Numbered from the stretch's first letter, positions 1-8,237 are shown. The stretch: 64,000 bases of DNA from Melioribacteraceae bacterium (GCA_021740785.1 JAIOZI010000010.1:1-64000), one strand, 5' to 3'. Made by a program: numbers and translations. The notes: a model not told the origin generated them from the letters alone.

Positions 1-187
1 TTGAATCGCATCGGCTTAATATTCCAAATAGCATTACTACTGTATGATCCCAGCTTTTGAATGCCTTATAATAGTAGTCAGTCTTTTTGGCTTTTACTAA
101 CTGGATAAATGCCGATTTATCAATATATTTTAACAGTTGACCGAATACCGGCTGTCCGACAAATTTTATTTCCTTATCTTTATTCAT
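1..187 (-). mobile_element. IS4-family transposase (DUF4372), N-terminal fragment cut by window edge
   Basis: The minus strand encodes an ATG at 187-185 followed by an uninterrupted 62-codon frame to the window edge. It begins MNKDKEIKFVGQPVFGQLLK and continues through KKTDYYYKAFKSWDH and MLFGILSRCDS. This pattern (VGQPxFGQLLK, DYYYKAFKSW, MLFGxxSRCDS) is the DUF4372 N-terminal domain of IS4-family DDE transposases. The catalytic domain would lie to the left of the window. An imperfect inverted repeat (GGGGGCTAC/GTAGCTCCC, about 231-256) lies between the start codon and the neighbouring gene and probably belongs to the IS right end. The precise IS end and target duplication cannot be seen. 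Confidence 0.85.
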
Positions 188-291
188 GTCGTTTTTCCGT
201 TTGTTTTTGGTTAAACAAAATTACGACATCTGGGGGCTACTTTCTTAGTAGCTCCCTAATATTTTTTTGTCGGTTAGTAGTGATTTTTTAT

Positions 292-2367
292 AAATGGTCT
301 GATGGAAATACAGAAAACCCAAGAAATTATCGAATTCCATCGACAAGCAATAATTTGTATGCTAAATACAAAGGTATTCAAATATCCAATGATGTGAATG
401 CCTACAAATCCAACAGCCAAAGAAAATTTGTCCAAACAGATGACGGTTATCAACATACAGTATACGAGTCAATGGGTCATGTTTGGTATGAAAGGAGTAC
501 CGATAATGGCAGCACTTGGTTTTTAGCAAATAACAACAAACCTCTTGATGTAAACGGTGGTAAACTTCCTTCAATAGACTATCGTGGTAATGATGTTGCG
601 ATTGTATGGCAAGAGAAATATGGTGGTGGAGCTGTTTATCTCAAAGTAGCGTATTTTGAAGGTTATTTAATGTATCCATACTATCCTAAAACAGTATTTG
701 TTGACCTTACCCAGTCTTATACTCAAAACCTTAACCCGGTAATTGCTTACGATTATAACGGAAGGGCAATTGTTGCCTGGGAAAATAAAAGTAATTCTAC
801 AGGCTATCCAATTTTGCCAATTGGAATAGTTGTAGCATATGGTCCATTAGGTCGGGCTTATCCTTTCGATCCTCCAGAATGGACAACGTTTGATGCGGTA
901 GCTATTCCATCAACTAATTCCAATTGTGTTAACCCGACAATTTCAGCGGCAAAAAACCCCACAGATCAATATAATTTGGTTTATAACCTTGCATGGCAAT
1001 TGAATGAATCTTCAATTTTTTCATCAATCAAGTATTGTAAAATTTCAGTAAACGGAAGCCAAGAATTGAATGTATCAAGTATCAGCACCATTTCCTCCGG
1101 CTCAGGATATTTAAGTAATAAATCCCCTTCATTAGCGCTAAAAAATGAAAGACCCTATGTTGTTTGGGTAGGTGATGGTGAAATGGAAGAAGACGGCAAA
1201 GTACGAAAAACCGCAAGAGTTCCATTTGGTAAACGCGTTGTAATGAGATTTCAAGATTCCAACGGCTGGGTAAGTACGTTTAGAAAATACGGCATTGATG
1301 TTCAGAACCCGAATATCAATAATTTATCCGGTTCAATAGAAGGATATTCATTTGGATGGAGCGAAGTATCTAACAGCGCGGTCAAATATGTTAATGGAAC
1401 TAATATCTATAATATCTATCAAACAAAATCATCGGGATTAACCGGTAATTATGTGCAGCTATCGAACGGAGATAACTTTCAAGAAATGTTTCTGCATTCG
1501 TTTAATAACAGCTCGCTGCCTTACAGCTTCGACTTAACAACAGTAGAATCCACTACTAAATCAAGCACAATATCTCAAAGATTCGGCAGGGAAGGAATTC
1601 TTAGTTACGGCAGAACCGAGTACTACTTTGCAGTTGCGGATATCTTAAACGGTGAGGAAGTAATTGAATTTGTAGATTTGGAAGACAGTCCGGCTCTAAC
1701 CATAGATGAACTAAATGATGCACTCTACACAAAAGCCTTTATGGTGCTGGAAGGAACACCGGTGTATTTCAGCGTAATGTACGGAATAGCAGATACAACC
1801 GGCACTGCCGATTTAAGCGAAGCGGAATATGTAAATTACGCGGTAGAATTAATTGATGAATCCACCGGTGAAGTAATAGGCGAATATGATAATGTAACCT
1901 ACGACGCTGAAAATACATCAGGGCGCAAACTAGTAGCATACGAAATAAACACAGAAGGAATAGGCAGCCGTGAGGTAAGATTACGCTTAGCCGTAAATAC
2001 TAATACCGATGCAGTTTACACATTGGGAGAATTAGTAAACGATGAACAAATAATAACCAAGCAGGGAACAAAAACAATTTCCTATGCCGGAAGTTTGGAA
2101 GTGAAGGAATATGCATTGAGTCAAAATTACCCCAATCCATTTAATCCTACAACAAACATAATGTATCAACTTCCGAAAGAAGGAAGAGTAGTCATAAAAC
2201 TATACGACATACTCGGCAGAGAAATACAAACTCTAGTGAACAAACATCAACCACAAGGGCGATACGAGTTCACATTTGACGGCGGCAAACTTTCCAGTGG
2301 TGTTTATATATACAGAATTACGTCGGGTGAGTTTACGGCAAGTAAGAAATTCATATTAATGAAGTAA
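292..2367 (+). CDS. T9SS-secreted protein with C-terminal sorting domain, 5' end removed by IS insertion
   Basis: A large secreted protein exported by the type IX system. The reading frame is open from an ATG at 109, but its first ~60 codons are antisense to the transposase and the IS end. Real homologous sequence seems to begin near 292 (KWSDGNTENP), so the natural start lies beyond the IS. The body resembles BNR/sialidase-like beta-propeller repeats (STDNGSTW, VAWE, VVWVGDGE). The last ~80 residues form the sorting domain: NYPNPFNPTT, then IKLYDILGREIQTLV and SSGVYIYRI, ending KKFILMK. This domain is cleaved after outer-membrane passage. The gene is probably non-functional unless the IS supplies a start. 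No enzymatic activity can be assigned. Confidence 0.75.
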   Translation, partial: KWSDGNTENPRNYRIPSTSNNLYAKYKGIQISNDVNAYKSNSQRKFVQTDDGYQHTVYESMGHVWYERSTDNGSTWFLANNNKPLDVNGGKLPSIDYRGNDVAIVWQEKYGGGAVYLKVAYFEGYLMYPYYPKTVFVDLTQSYTQNLNPVIAYDYNGRAIVAWENKSNSTGYPILPIGIVVAYGPLGRAYPFDPPEWTTFDAVAIPSTNSNCVNPTISAAKNPTDQYNLVYNLAWQLNESSIFSSIKYCKISVNGSQELNVSSISTISSGSGYLSNKSPSLALKNERPYVVWVGDGEMEEDGKVRKTARVPFGKRVVMRFQDSNGWVSTFRKYGIDVQNPNINNLSGSIEGYSFGWSEVSNSAVKYVNGTNIYNIYQTKSSGLTGNYVQLSNGDNFQEMFLHSFNNSSLPYSFDLTTVESTTKSSTISQRFGREGILSYGRTEYYFAVADILNGEEVIEFVDLEDSPALTIDELNDALYTKAFMVLEGTPVYFSVMYGIADTTGTADLSEAEYVNYAVELIDESTGEVIGEYDNVTYDAENTSGRKLVAYEINTEGIGSREVRLRLAVNTNTDAVYTLGELVNDEQIITKQGTKTISYAGSLEVKEYALSQNYPNPFNPTTNIMYQLPKEGRVVIKLYDILGREIQTLVNKHQPQGRYEFTFDGGKLSSGVYIYRITSGEFTASKKFILMK

Positions 2368-2389
2368 GATACGGCTTGCACTAATTTAA

Positions 2390-2441
2390 CGGATGACGCA
2401 AATTAACCGGGAAAGAATTCCCGGAAGAAATGCGTCATCCG
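2390..2441. terminator. Bidirectional hairpin between convergent genes
   Basis: A perfect 11-bp inverted repeat, CGGATGACGCA ... TGCGTCATCCG, encloses a second hairpin (CCGGGAA/TTCCCGG). It sits between the convergent T9SS cargo gene and copA. There is no long T-tract, so it could be a terminator or only a cruciform-type spacer. Confidence 0.5.
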
Positions 2442-2508
2442 ATTTATATAAACTATAATCTAAAATCCTTCATGTTGCTAACACGCTAATCCTCAAATCC
2501 GCTATTCC

Positions 2509-2750
2509 ATAAATCCAACCATCCGCTAATCCAATAATCCATGCATCCAAATTTTCATTAATCCGACAATCCGTTATCCATTAACACATCCATGTTTTCA
2601 TCCATTTATCTGGAGCGTTTTTTGCGACATCCCGATGACTTTTATCGGACGTCAATTCGCAAATCCGTTAATTTTTATCAACCGTCCTGTCCTCCGTAGC
2701 TTCAGCGTAGGAGGAAGCCTTGGCGAAGGTTGGCGCCAATTCGGTAATTC
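2509..2750. repeat. Dispersed repeat, copy 1
   Basis: Non-coding DNA made of degenerate AATCCG/AATTCG words. It shares long near-identical stretches with 27386-27610. Its last 70 bp carry the block starting CCGTCCTGTCCTCCGTAGC, with small hairpins (CCTTGGCGAAGG). No gene is seen in the rest of the 2368-2788 gap. Confidence 0.7.
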
Positions 2751-2788
2751 ACTAATAGTTATTGGATTTGTAAGTGAGGCAAAATTTA

Positions 2789-5029
2789 TTAGAGTTTAGT
2801 ACTACGCAGCCGGAGTGAATTCGTTACTACCGATACCGAACTCAACGACATTGCAAGAGCGGCAAACATCGGATTTAGTAAGCCCAGTGCAGCTAATGGA
2901 ATTCCAATAATATTATAGATAAATGCCCAGAAGAGATTCTGTTTAATTGTCCTGATAGTTCTGCGGGATAAATGAATGGCACTTACAACATCCATCAGAT
3001 CTCCTTTAACCAAGGTGATTTGAGCGGTTTCAATTGCTACGTCGGTACCGGTTCCTATTGCGATACCAACATCCGCTTGAGCAAGAGCCGGTGCATCGTT
3101 TATGCCGTCACCAACCATTGCAACAGTCTTTCCATCTTTTTGAAATTCCTTTACTTTGTTTACTTTATCTTCCGGGAGCACTTCCGCCAGATATTCATCA
3201 ACTCCTACTCTTTCAGCAATAGCTTGGGCAGTGTGAGAATTATCACCGGTTATTATAACAACGCGTAGTTTCATCTGTTTTAAAATACTAATTGCGGCTT
3301 CGGATGTTTTTTTAATCGGATCTTCAACGGCAATAATTCCAATCAACTTTCCATTTCTAGCAGCATAAATAACTGTCTTTCCTAATGACGAAAGCTCTTT
3401 AAGTGTTTCATTATATGCATCAAGATTAATAGAATATTCACTCATCAATTTTTGATTTCCAACAGCAACCGCATCGCCGTTAAGTATCCCGGTAATTCCA
3501 AACCCGCTCATACTCTGAAATGATTCCAATTTATCAAACTGAATGTTTTTATTCTTGGCAAAAGATACAACAGCTTCTGCAATTGGATGCTCTGATTTAT
3601 TTTCAACGCTGCCAACAATTTGAAGTAAATTATTATCTTCAATATCAATTGGAATTATGTCTGTTACAGTCGGTTTACCTTCGGTAATTGTCCCGGTTTT
3701 ATCAAGAATTATTGTTGATATTTTTTTAGCTTCCTGAAGACTTTCACCATTCTTTATCAAAATTCCGTGTTTAGCGCCAAGACCTGTTCCTACCATAATC
3801 GCAGTTGGTGTTGCAAGTCCGAGCGCACATGGACAGGCGATAATCAATACGGCAACAAAATTAATAAGCGCAACATTAAAATTATTTTCAGTTGCAAAAA
3901 TCATCCATCCCGTAAATGTAATAATTGAAATCAACACAACTGACGGTGTAAAAATTGATGCAATTTTATCAGCTAATTTCTGAATCGGGGCTTTAGATCC
4001 TTGAGCTTCTTCAACAAGACGAATAATTTGTCCGAGTACCGAGTTATCACCGATCGCAGTGATTTCATAATTAAATGAGCCGTTTTTATTAATTGTTCCA
4101 CCGATTACCTTTGAGTTCTTCCCTTTTTCCACGGGGATGCTTTCACCGGTTAACATTGATTCATCAATTGTAGAGTAGCCTGTTAGAATAATTCCGTCAG
4201 CGGGAATTTTCTCGCCGGGTTTTACAACAACTTCATGACCGATTTGTAAATCGGAAATATCAATAGTCTCTTCCGAACCATCAATAATTATAGTTGCATG
4301 CTTTGGTTTTAATTCTAGAAGCGCTTTAATTGCGCCTTTGGTTTTTCGTTTAGCCCGATGTTCCAATAATCTGCCGAGTAGTATCAATGTTATTATAACG
4401 CCGGCTGTTTCAAAATAAACGTGAGGAGTTTGACCGGCTGATATAACAAGAGTTGGGAATAGGGTTGTAACTACGCTGTATCCGAAAGCGGCTGCAGTTC
4501 CTATTGCAACAAGTGAATTCATTTCCGCAGTAAAATGCTTTAGGTTATTCCAGAAAATTATATAGAATCTTTTTCCTGAAATAAATATCACTGGGGTGGT
4601 TAATAGGAATAATATTTTGTTCGTATAGTCTTGATTAATTTTCCATATCGACTGGAAAAATTCAAAGTCCATGAGCATGCTGATTGCAAAAACAGGAAGT
4701 GTAAATATGAAAGCAGTAAAGAAGTCGATTTTTAGTTTTTTGTAATGAGAATCTTCTTCGTTATGTTGATCAAGAGTATTATCATCCTTATTTGATGATT
4801 TCGGTTTCTTTTCCTCGGATTGATAATTAAGTTTGTAACCATATTCTTCAATCTCTTTTGCAAGAGATTCCATATCAAAATCATCAGAAACTGAATCGAA
4901 GCTTATCTTCTCAGTCGCCAAGTTTACGGAAACATTCGTTACGTTTTCAAACTTCTTTGCGACCTTTTCAACTCTTGCAACACAGCTTGCACATGTCATT
5001 CCCTCAACGGGAATATTGTATTTTTTCAT
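2789..5029 (-). CDS. copA: Copper-exporting P1B-type ATPase
   Basis: Pumps Cu(I) from the cytoplasm using ATP. The 746-aa length is normal for the family. One N-terminal metal-binding domain (GMTCASC, residues 10-16) is followed by a linker rich in Lys/Glu. The transmembrane metal site CPC is near residues 399-401, the phosphorylated Asp is in DKTGT near 442, the SEHP motif lies in the nucleotide domain, and GDGIND is near 640. The CPC motif and membrane arrangement indicate a copper rather than a zinc exporter. The start overlaps the upstream HMA gene by 4 nt (ATGA), so the two are translationally coupled. Confidence 0.95.
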   Translation of the reverse strand: MKKYNIPVEGMTCASCVARVEKVAKKFENVTNVSVNLATEKISFDSVSDDFDMESLAKEIEEYGYKLNYQSEEKKPKSSNKDDNTLDQHNEEDSHYKKLKIDFFTAFIFTLPVFAISMLMDFEFFQSIWKINQDYTNKILFLLTTPVIFISGKRFYIIFWNNLKHFTAEMNSLVAIGTAAAFGYSVVTTLFPTLVISAGQTPHVYFETAGVIITLILLGRLLEHRAKRKTKGAIKALLELKPKHATIIIDGSEETIDISDLQIGHEVVVKPGEKIPADGIILTGYSTIDESMLTGESIPVEKGKNSKVIGGTINKNGSFNYEITAIGDNSVLGQIIRLVEEAQGSKAPIQKLADKIASIFTPSVVLISIITFTGWMIFATENNFNVALINFVAVLIIACPCALGLATPTAIMVGTGLGAKHGILIKNGESLQEAKKISTIILDKTGTITEGKPTVTDIIPIDIEDNNLLQIVGSVENKSEHPIAEAVVSFAKNKNIQFDKLESFQSMSGFGITGILNGDAVAVGNQKLMSEYSINLDAYNETLKELSSLGKTVIYAARNGKLIGIIAVEDPIKKTSEAAISILKQMKLRVVIITGDNSHTAQAIAERVGVDEYLAEVLPEDKVNKVKEFQKDGKTVAMVGDGINDAPALAQADVGIAIGTGTDVAIETAQITLVKGDLMDVVSAIHLSRRTIRTIKQNLFWAFIYNIIGIPLAALGLLNPMFAALAMSLSSVSVVTNSLRLRSTKL

Positions 5030-5238
5030 ATATTATCTTTGTAAGCAATTACTTTGTATCCGGCTTCCTTTATTGCCGAAACGATATCTTCATGTTTTAC
5101 TTTATTAACATCATATCTCACCTTGGCAGTTCCAATCTCAACATCAAAAAAATCAAGCGCCAGTTCGGAAAGTTCTTTTTTTAATGCCATTACACAATGA
5201 TTGCAGCTCATTCCGTCAATTTTAAAAGTCTGTTCCAT
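5026..5238 (-). CDS. CopZ-like copper chaperone (HMA domain)
   Basis: A 70-aa single heavy-metal-associated domain: MEQTFKIDGMSCNHCVMALK with the Cu-binding CxxC at positions 12-15. It probably hands Cu(I) to CopA encoded immediately downstream. The ATG at 5238 is chosen because AGGAG lies 8 nt upstream. A longer in-frame start at 5265 has no such site and would add nine unusual residues. It overlaps copA by 4 nt. No copper-responsive regulator is recognisable next to the pair. Confidence 0.88.
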   Translation of the reverse strand: MEQTFKIDGMSCNHCVMALKKELSELALDFFDVEIGTAKVRYDVNKVKHEDIVSAIKEAGYKVIAYKDNI

Positions 5239-5324
5239 AATTTTCTCCTGGTAATTGTTTTGCATTAGTTTTATTTGGGTAAATCGAAAATATTCTGAAA
5301 AATCGAAGATGCAGACTTATTCAA

Positions 5325-5936
5325 TTAATTTCGATTATTCTTTTTTGGTTTCAACGTGTAGAGATTTTCGTCTCCTTCTTCATCGTAATATCTGTTGAGG
5401 TTATCAGGATCTAATGATTTAAGATTGGTTTTAGTTTTTTTAATTTTTGCTTTATGGTAATCGTCTCTTTTATTCTGTTGAGTATTTTTCTGAATTTCAT
5501 TTATGACTTGTATTCTATTTTCTCTTTTGGTGAGTTGTTTCTTTGCGTTTTCTTGAGCTTCCTGCTTTCTTTTATATTCATGATAAGTTTCAAGATCCAT
5601 ATACTTATCGGTATTTGTGATTCTCTTACTTGGTTTACTGGCATCTGATTTTTGAGAGTATTCCTTTATGTAACGGTATTTCTCTTTTTCTGAAGAACGG
5701 GATTTCCTTCTAGATTTGCTTGAGGATACATGTTTTTTCGCTTTTGTTGATTTTTCCCTTGCTTTTACTTTTGCAAGTAGTTTTTTCTTCTCCGCTTCCT
5801 CTTTTGCAGCAACTTCGTGAGGTTTTAACTGTCCCTTGGTTCTCACCTTAAATGAGATGTATGAAGAGATAATTGTTATCACCGCAAGGATAGCGAAGAT
5901 GGTTAAACTCGTATATATTATCGGGAGTAATTCCAT
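5325..5936 (-). CDS. Lys-rich single-pass membrane protein, paralogue A
   Basis: Function not recognised. Residues ~5-28 form one transmembrane helix in the segment MELLPIIYTSLTIFAILAVI and beyond. The remaining ~170 residues are very basic, rich in Lys/Arg/Ser and predicted disordered or helical (KSRRKSRSSEKEKYRYIKEY). The positive charges directly after the helix predict an N-out/C-in topology with a cytoplasmic basic tail. The first ~35 residues match those of the next gene (LLPIIYxSLxIF, then SYIxxKVRxK), so the two are tandem paralogues with diverged tails. The gene ends close to the copper operon but is separated from it by ~85 bp. Confidence 0.7.
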   Translation of the reverse strand: MELLPIIYTSLTIFAILAVITIISSYISFKVRTKGQLKPHEVAAKEEAEKKKLLAKVKAREKSTKAKKHVSSSKSRRKSRSSEKEKYRYIKEYSQKSDASKPSKRITNTDKYMDLETYHEYKRKQEAQENAKKQLTKRENRIQVINEIQKNTQQNKRDDYHKAKIKKTKTNLKSLDPDNLNRYYDEEGDENLYTLKPKKNNRN

Positions 5937-6043
5937 CTATGACTTATATTTTAAAAATTGTACTAAGATAAATAATTATTTGCAATTATGGGGGATAAAT
6001 TATTCTCAATTCGATTGATAAAAAATCTTTCTAAATAATATTA

Positions 6044-6562
6044 CTAAAAATCTGCGTAAAAGTTAAATATATCATCAACAGAAAGTTTTGCTCGATCGAC
6101 TGCAATGGTTCCGCCATTCATACGTGTGGTGTTATTCACGGGGTGGGAGGTTCTTGAATTATATTTTTGATACGAAGTATGTGTATTTGATTTAACTGAG
6201 TTATTGTTGTAAGTATATGTTGAATTAAATTGGCTGCTTGAATTTCCGTTATCTAATATTTCATATCTTTTAAACGCTGAACTTGGCTTTCTCTTTTCAA
6301 CAGGTTTTATGTATTTCTTAATAGGTTTCACCGGTTCATTTTTTATTGACTTATATTGATATGCATGTTGAGTTTTTTCAGCTCTATATTTTTTCTCTCT
6401 GCTGGGTAAAACGTTGGTTGTAGGAATTGAAGGCAATTTCTCTGAAACCGGAAGAATATTTTTACTGCGCACTTTATATAATATGTAGGAAATTATAATA
6501 ACAGTTGTGAGCAAGGAAACAAAAATTAATAGGCTGTTATAAATTATTGGTAAAAGAGACAT
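6044..6562 (-). CDS. Single-pass membrane protein with low-complexity tail, paralogue B
   Basis: Function not recognised. The 172-aa protein begins MSLLPIIYNSLLIFVSLLTT, a transmembrane helix closely matching paralogue A, followed by a basic Ser/Asn/Tyr-rich tail (SSSQFNSTYTYNNNSVKSNT) unlike that of A. The C-terminus, DRAKLSVDDIFNFYADF, is more ordered and could be a short interaction motif. A sigma-54-type promoter lies ~40 bp upstream, which suggests activation by an enhancer-binding protein. The two paralogues may be co-transcribed; the gap between them is ~107 bp. Confidence 0.7.
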   Translation of the reverse strand: MSLLPIIYNSLLIFVSLLTTVIIISYILYKVRSKNILPVSEKLPSIPTTNVLPSREKKYRAEKTQHAYQYKSIKNEPVKPIKKYIKPVEKRKPSSAFKRYEILDNGNSSSQFNSTYTYNNNSVKSNTHTSYQKYNSRTSHPVNNTTRMNGGTIAVDRAKLSVDDIFNFYADF

Positions 6563-6603
6563 TAAAAATCCTCATTTGATTAAACGATTTCAATATATAT
6601 TCT

Positions 6604-6619
6604 GCAAAGGTTGTGCCAA
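6604..6619 (-). promoter_or_regulatory. Sigma-54 (-24/-12) promoter
   Basis: The minus strand reads TTGGCACAACCTTTGCA. This matches the TGGCAC-N5-TTGC consensus exactly, with the invariant GG and GC at the right spacing. The transcript would start ~30 nt ahead of the ATG at 6562. Confidence 0.65.
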
Positions 6620-6660
6620 GCTGAATAACGTTCAAAAAAGGTGTTTTCAATGAAATAAAC

Positions 6661-6694
6661 TGTCCCGATTCAAAACTCATCTCAAAATGAGACA
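6661..6694 (-). promoter_or_regulatory. Candidate enhancer (upstream activating sequence)
   Basis: A palindrome TCTCAAAATGAGA (6680-6692) lies inside a larger TGTC...GACA pair, about 75-85 bp upstream of the -12 element. This is where a bacterial enhancer-binding protein would bind. It is based only on symmetry and position. Confidence 0.35.
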
Positions 6695-6831
6695 TTGTCA
6701 ATTCTTCGAAAACGGTTTGAAAATACCGATTAAAGAAATTCAGTAAAAGTTGTTTTGAGGTGAATTTGATAATTGTTGGTTTTTTAATATATTACGTGGC
6801 TATTTATTAAACCAAAATAAAAAGGTGAGAG

Positions 6832-7137
6832 ATGACCAAGGCTGATATCGTTGAAAAAGTTGCCGCAGGGACTGGCTTAACGAAACTAGAGACTGAAGCT
6901 ATTATTGAAGGATTTCTCAATACTGTCATTCATTCACTCAGAGATGGAAATGGTATTGAGATTAGAGGCTTTGGCAGTTATAAGGTTAAGAAAAAAGATG
7001 CACGTTATGCGCGTAATCCCAGAACCGGGGAGAAAGTTTTTGTTGATGAACATTACGTGCCGGTCTTTAAATTTTCAAAGGACTTTAAGACCACAGTTGA
7101 TAAGGGTATGAAAGAACAAACCAAGAAAAATAAGTGA
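6832..7137 (+). CDS. HU/IHF-family DNA-binding protein
   Basis: A histone-like protein that bends and compacts DNA. At 101 aa it is slightly longer than the usual 90-95 aa because of a basic tail (KEQTKKNK). It starts MTKADIVEKVAAGTGLTK. The beta-arm signature GFGSYKVKKKDARYARNPRT contains the Arg-Asn-Pro that intercalates into the minor groove. AAGGTGAGAG immediately precedes the ATG. It is followed after 12 bp by the TPR gene, so the two are probably co-transcribed. Confidence 0.93.
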   Translation: MTKADIVEKVAAGTGLTKLETEAIIEGFLNTVIHSLRDGNGIEIRGFGSYKVKKKDARYARNPRTGEKVFVDEHYVPVFKFSKDFKTTVDKGMKEQTKKNK

Positions 7138-7149
7138 AAAGTCTAAGAT

Positions 7150-7950
7150 ATGAATAAAAGAAGAATAGTAGTTTGCTCTGTTTGCGGTGCTCAAAATGAT
7201 ATTGATAGTATTGCCTGCGATGGATGCGGTGCTAAATTAGAGGGTGAAGAGAAAACTGTCGAGATTGAATCTACTCGGCAAACTAATGAAGATATTCCCG
7301 AAGCAAAACCGCAGACAAAACAAAAAAAGAAAAATAATAAATCCAAAAAGATAACTGAAAAATCTTCCGGGTTGGTTTTAGGCAGCACTTCAATTTTCTA
7401 CATGATATTTTCTCTTGTAATTATTGGAGGAGTTCTGCTTTATGCTTCCGGTATATTTAATGAACCTAGAGCAATAGCGGTTTCAGGAGCCGGGCAGCAA
7501 CAGCAATCACAAATGCAGACAGATCCTCACGGCGGAGCAGATCTAAGTAAACTACAAGAGATTAGAGATCTTGAAACAGCCGTTAAAAATAATCCGAATG
7601 ATCTTCAATCAACTTTAAGGTTAGCGCATTTACTGAACGATTCGGGTTTCTATAATAAAGCGATTGAAAACTATCAAATTTATCTTAAAGCAGATCCTGA
7701 AAATCCCGATGTCTTAGTTGATATGGGAGTTTGTTACTATAGTTTGAATCAATATACACAAGCAATTGCCAATATGGAAAAAGCATTACAGTATCAGCCA
7801 AATCATCAAATAGCTCATTTGAATCTTGGTGTAGTTAACATGGCAGCAGGAAATTTGGTAAAAGCAAAAGAGTGGTGGCAGAAAGCTTACAGTCTGAATC
7901 CAAATAATGAAATCGGACAGAGAGCAAAAGAATTACTGGATAATAATTAA
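7150..7950 (+). CDS. Zinc-ribbon / transmembrane / TPR protein
   Basis: A 266-aa membrane-anchored scaffold protein. Residues ~9-29 form a zinc ribbon with two CxxC knuckles (CSVCGA and CDGCGA). A Lys-rich linker follows, then one transmembrane helix (~residues 82-103), a Gln-rich stretch, and three or so TPR motifs from ~140 to the end (NPDVLVDMGVCYYSLNQYTQ, HQIAHLNLGVVNMAAGNLVK). The TPR part would be periplasmic and mediate protein contacts. Partners are unknown. It lies between the HU gene and the small ribosomal-type gene in one tight unit. Confidence 0.75.
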   Translation: MNKRRIVVCSVCGAQNDIDSIACDGCGAKLEGEEKTVEIESTRQTNEDIPEAKPQTKQKKKNNKSKKITEKSSGLVLGSTSIFYMIFSLVIIGGVLLYASGIFNEPRAIAVSGAGQQQQSQMQTDPHGGADLSKLQEIRDLETAVKNNPNDLQSTLRLAHLLNDSGFYNKAIENYQIYLKADPENPDVLVDMGVCYYSLNQYTQAIANMEKALQYQPNHQIAHLNLGVVNMAAGNLVKAKEWWQKAYSLNPNNEIGQRAKELLDNN

Positions 7951-7962
7951 AAGGAGAAGAAT

Positions 7963-8058
7963 ATGCCTTGCGGAAAAAAAAGAAAACGACATAAAATGTC
8001 GACGCACAAGCGCAAAAAAAGACTAAGAAAAAATAGACATAAAAAGAAATTAAGATAG
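7963..8058 (+). CDS. 31-aa AURKAIP1/COX24-domain protein (small ribosomal-subunit type)
   Basis: MPCGKKRKRHKMSTHKRKKR followed by LRKNRHKKKLR, then TAG. This very basic peptide matches the bacterial AURKAIP1/COX24-domain family, relatives of mitochondrial mS38 and mycobacterial bS22, which sits on the small ribosomal subunit. An AAGGAG site lies ~7 nt before the ATG. The codons are free of stops and the protein is close to the family consensus (KKRKRHKM...KRKKRLRKNRHKKK). It is only 12 bp behind the TPR gene and 22 bp ahead of tRNA-Thr. The call is from recall of the family, not from a search. Confidence 0.85.
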   Translation: MPCGKKRKRHKMSTHKRKKRLRKNRHKKKLR

Positions 8059-8080
8059 TCTATTAGCTATTCTTTGATAA

Positions 8081-8153
8081 GCCGCCTTAGCTCAGCTGGT
8101 AGAGCAATTCACTCGTAATGAATAGGTCGCCGGTTCGATTCCGGTGGGCGGCT
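8081..8153 (+). tRNA. tRNA-Thr (anticodon CGT)
   Basis: A 73-nt cloverleaf. The acceptor stem is GCCGCC/GGCGGC, the D-arm TTAGCTCAGCTGGTAGAGCA, the anticodon stem-loop ATTCA-CTCGTAA-TGAAT with CGT (reads ACG), and the T-arm CCGGTTCGATTCCGG. CCA is not encoded. The 3' portion is the left attachment site of the integrative element that follows. The complete gene is preserved at this end. Confidence 0.95.
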
Positions 8154-8158
8154 CGTGA
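8112..8158 (+). repeat. attL: 47-bp direct repeat at the tRNA-Thr 3' end
   Basis: Identical over 47 bp to 15154-15200. It runs from the anticodon loop (CTCGTAATGAA) through the tRNA 3' end plus five bases (CGTGA). The flanking bases differ on both sides, so these are the exact ends of identity. Confidence 0.93.
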
Positions 8159-8237
8159 TAAGTTCTTATAATTAAATAAGTTATGAGGATTTATCACTTT
8201 TTGAACACTGTTTCAAAACGATTCACTCCATAGGTTT

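Noticed and set aside
109-291. N-terminal ~60 residues of the T9SS cargo frame
   Set aside because: This stretch is the antisense of the transposase start and the IS end, so it is not part of the cargo protein.
2972-3268. A 98-codon reading frame opposite copA
   Set aside because: It lies fully within the conserved copA coding sequence in another frame and has no Shine-Dalgarno site or recognisable domain. The same applies to similar antisense frames across the dcw cluster.
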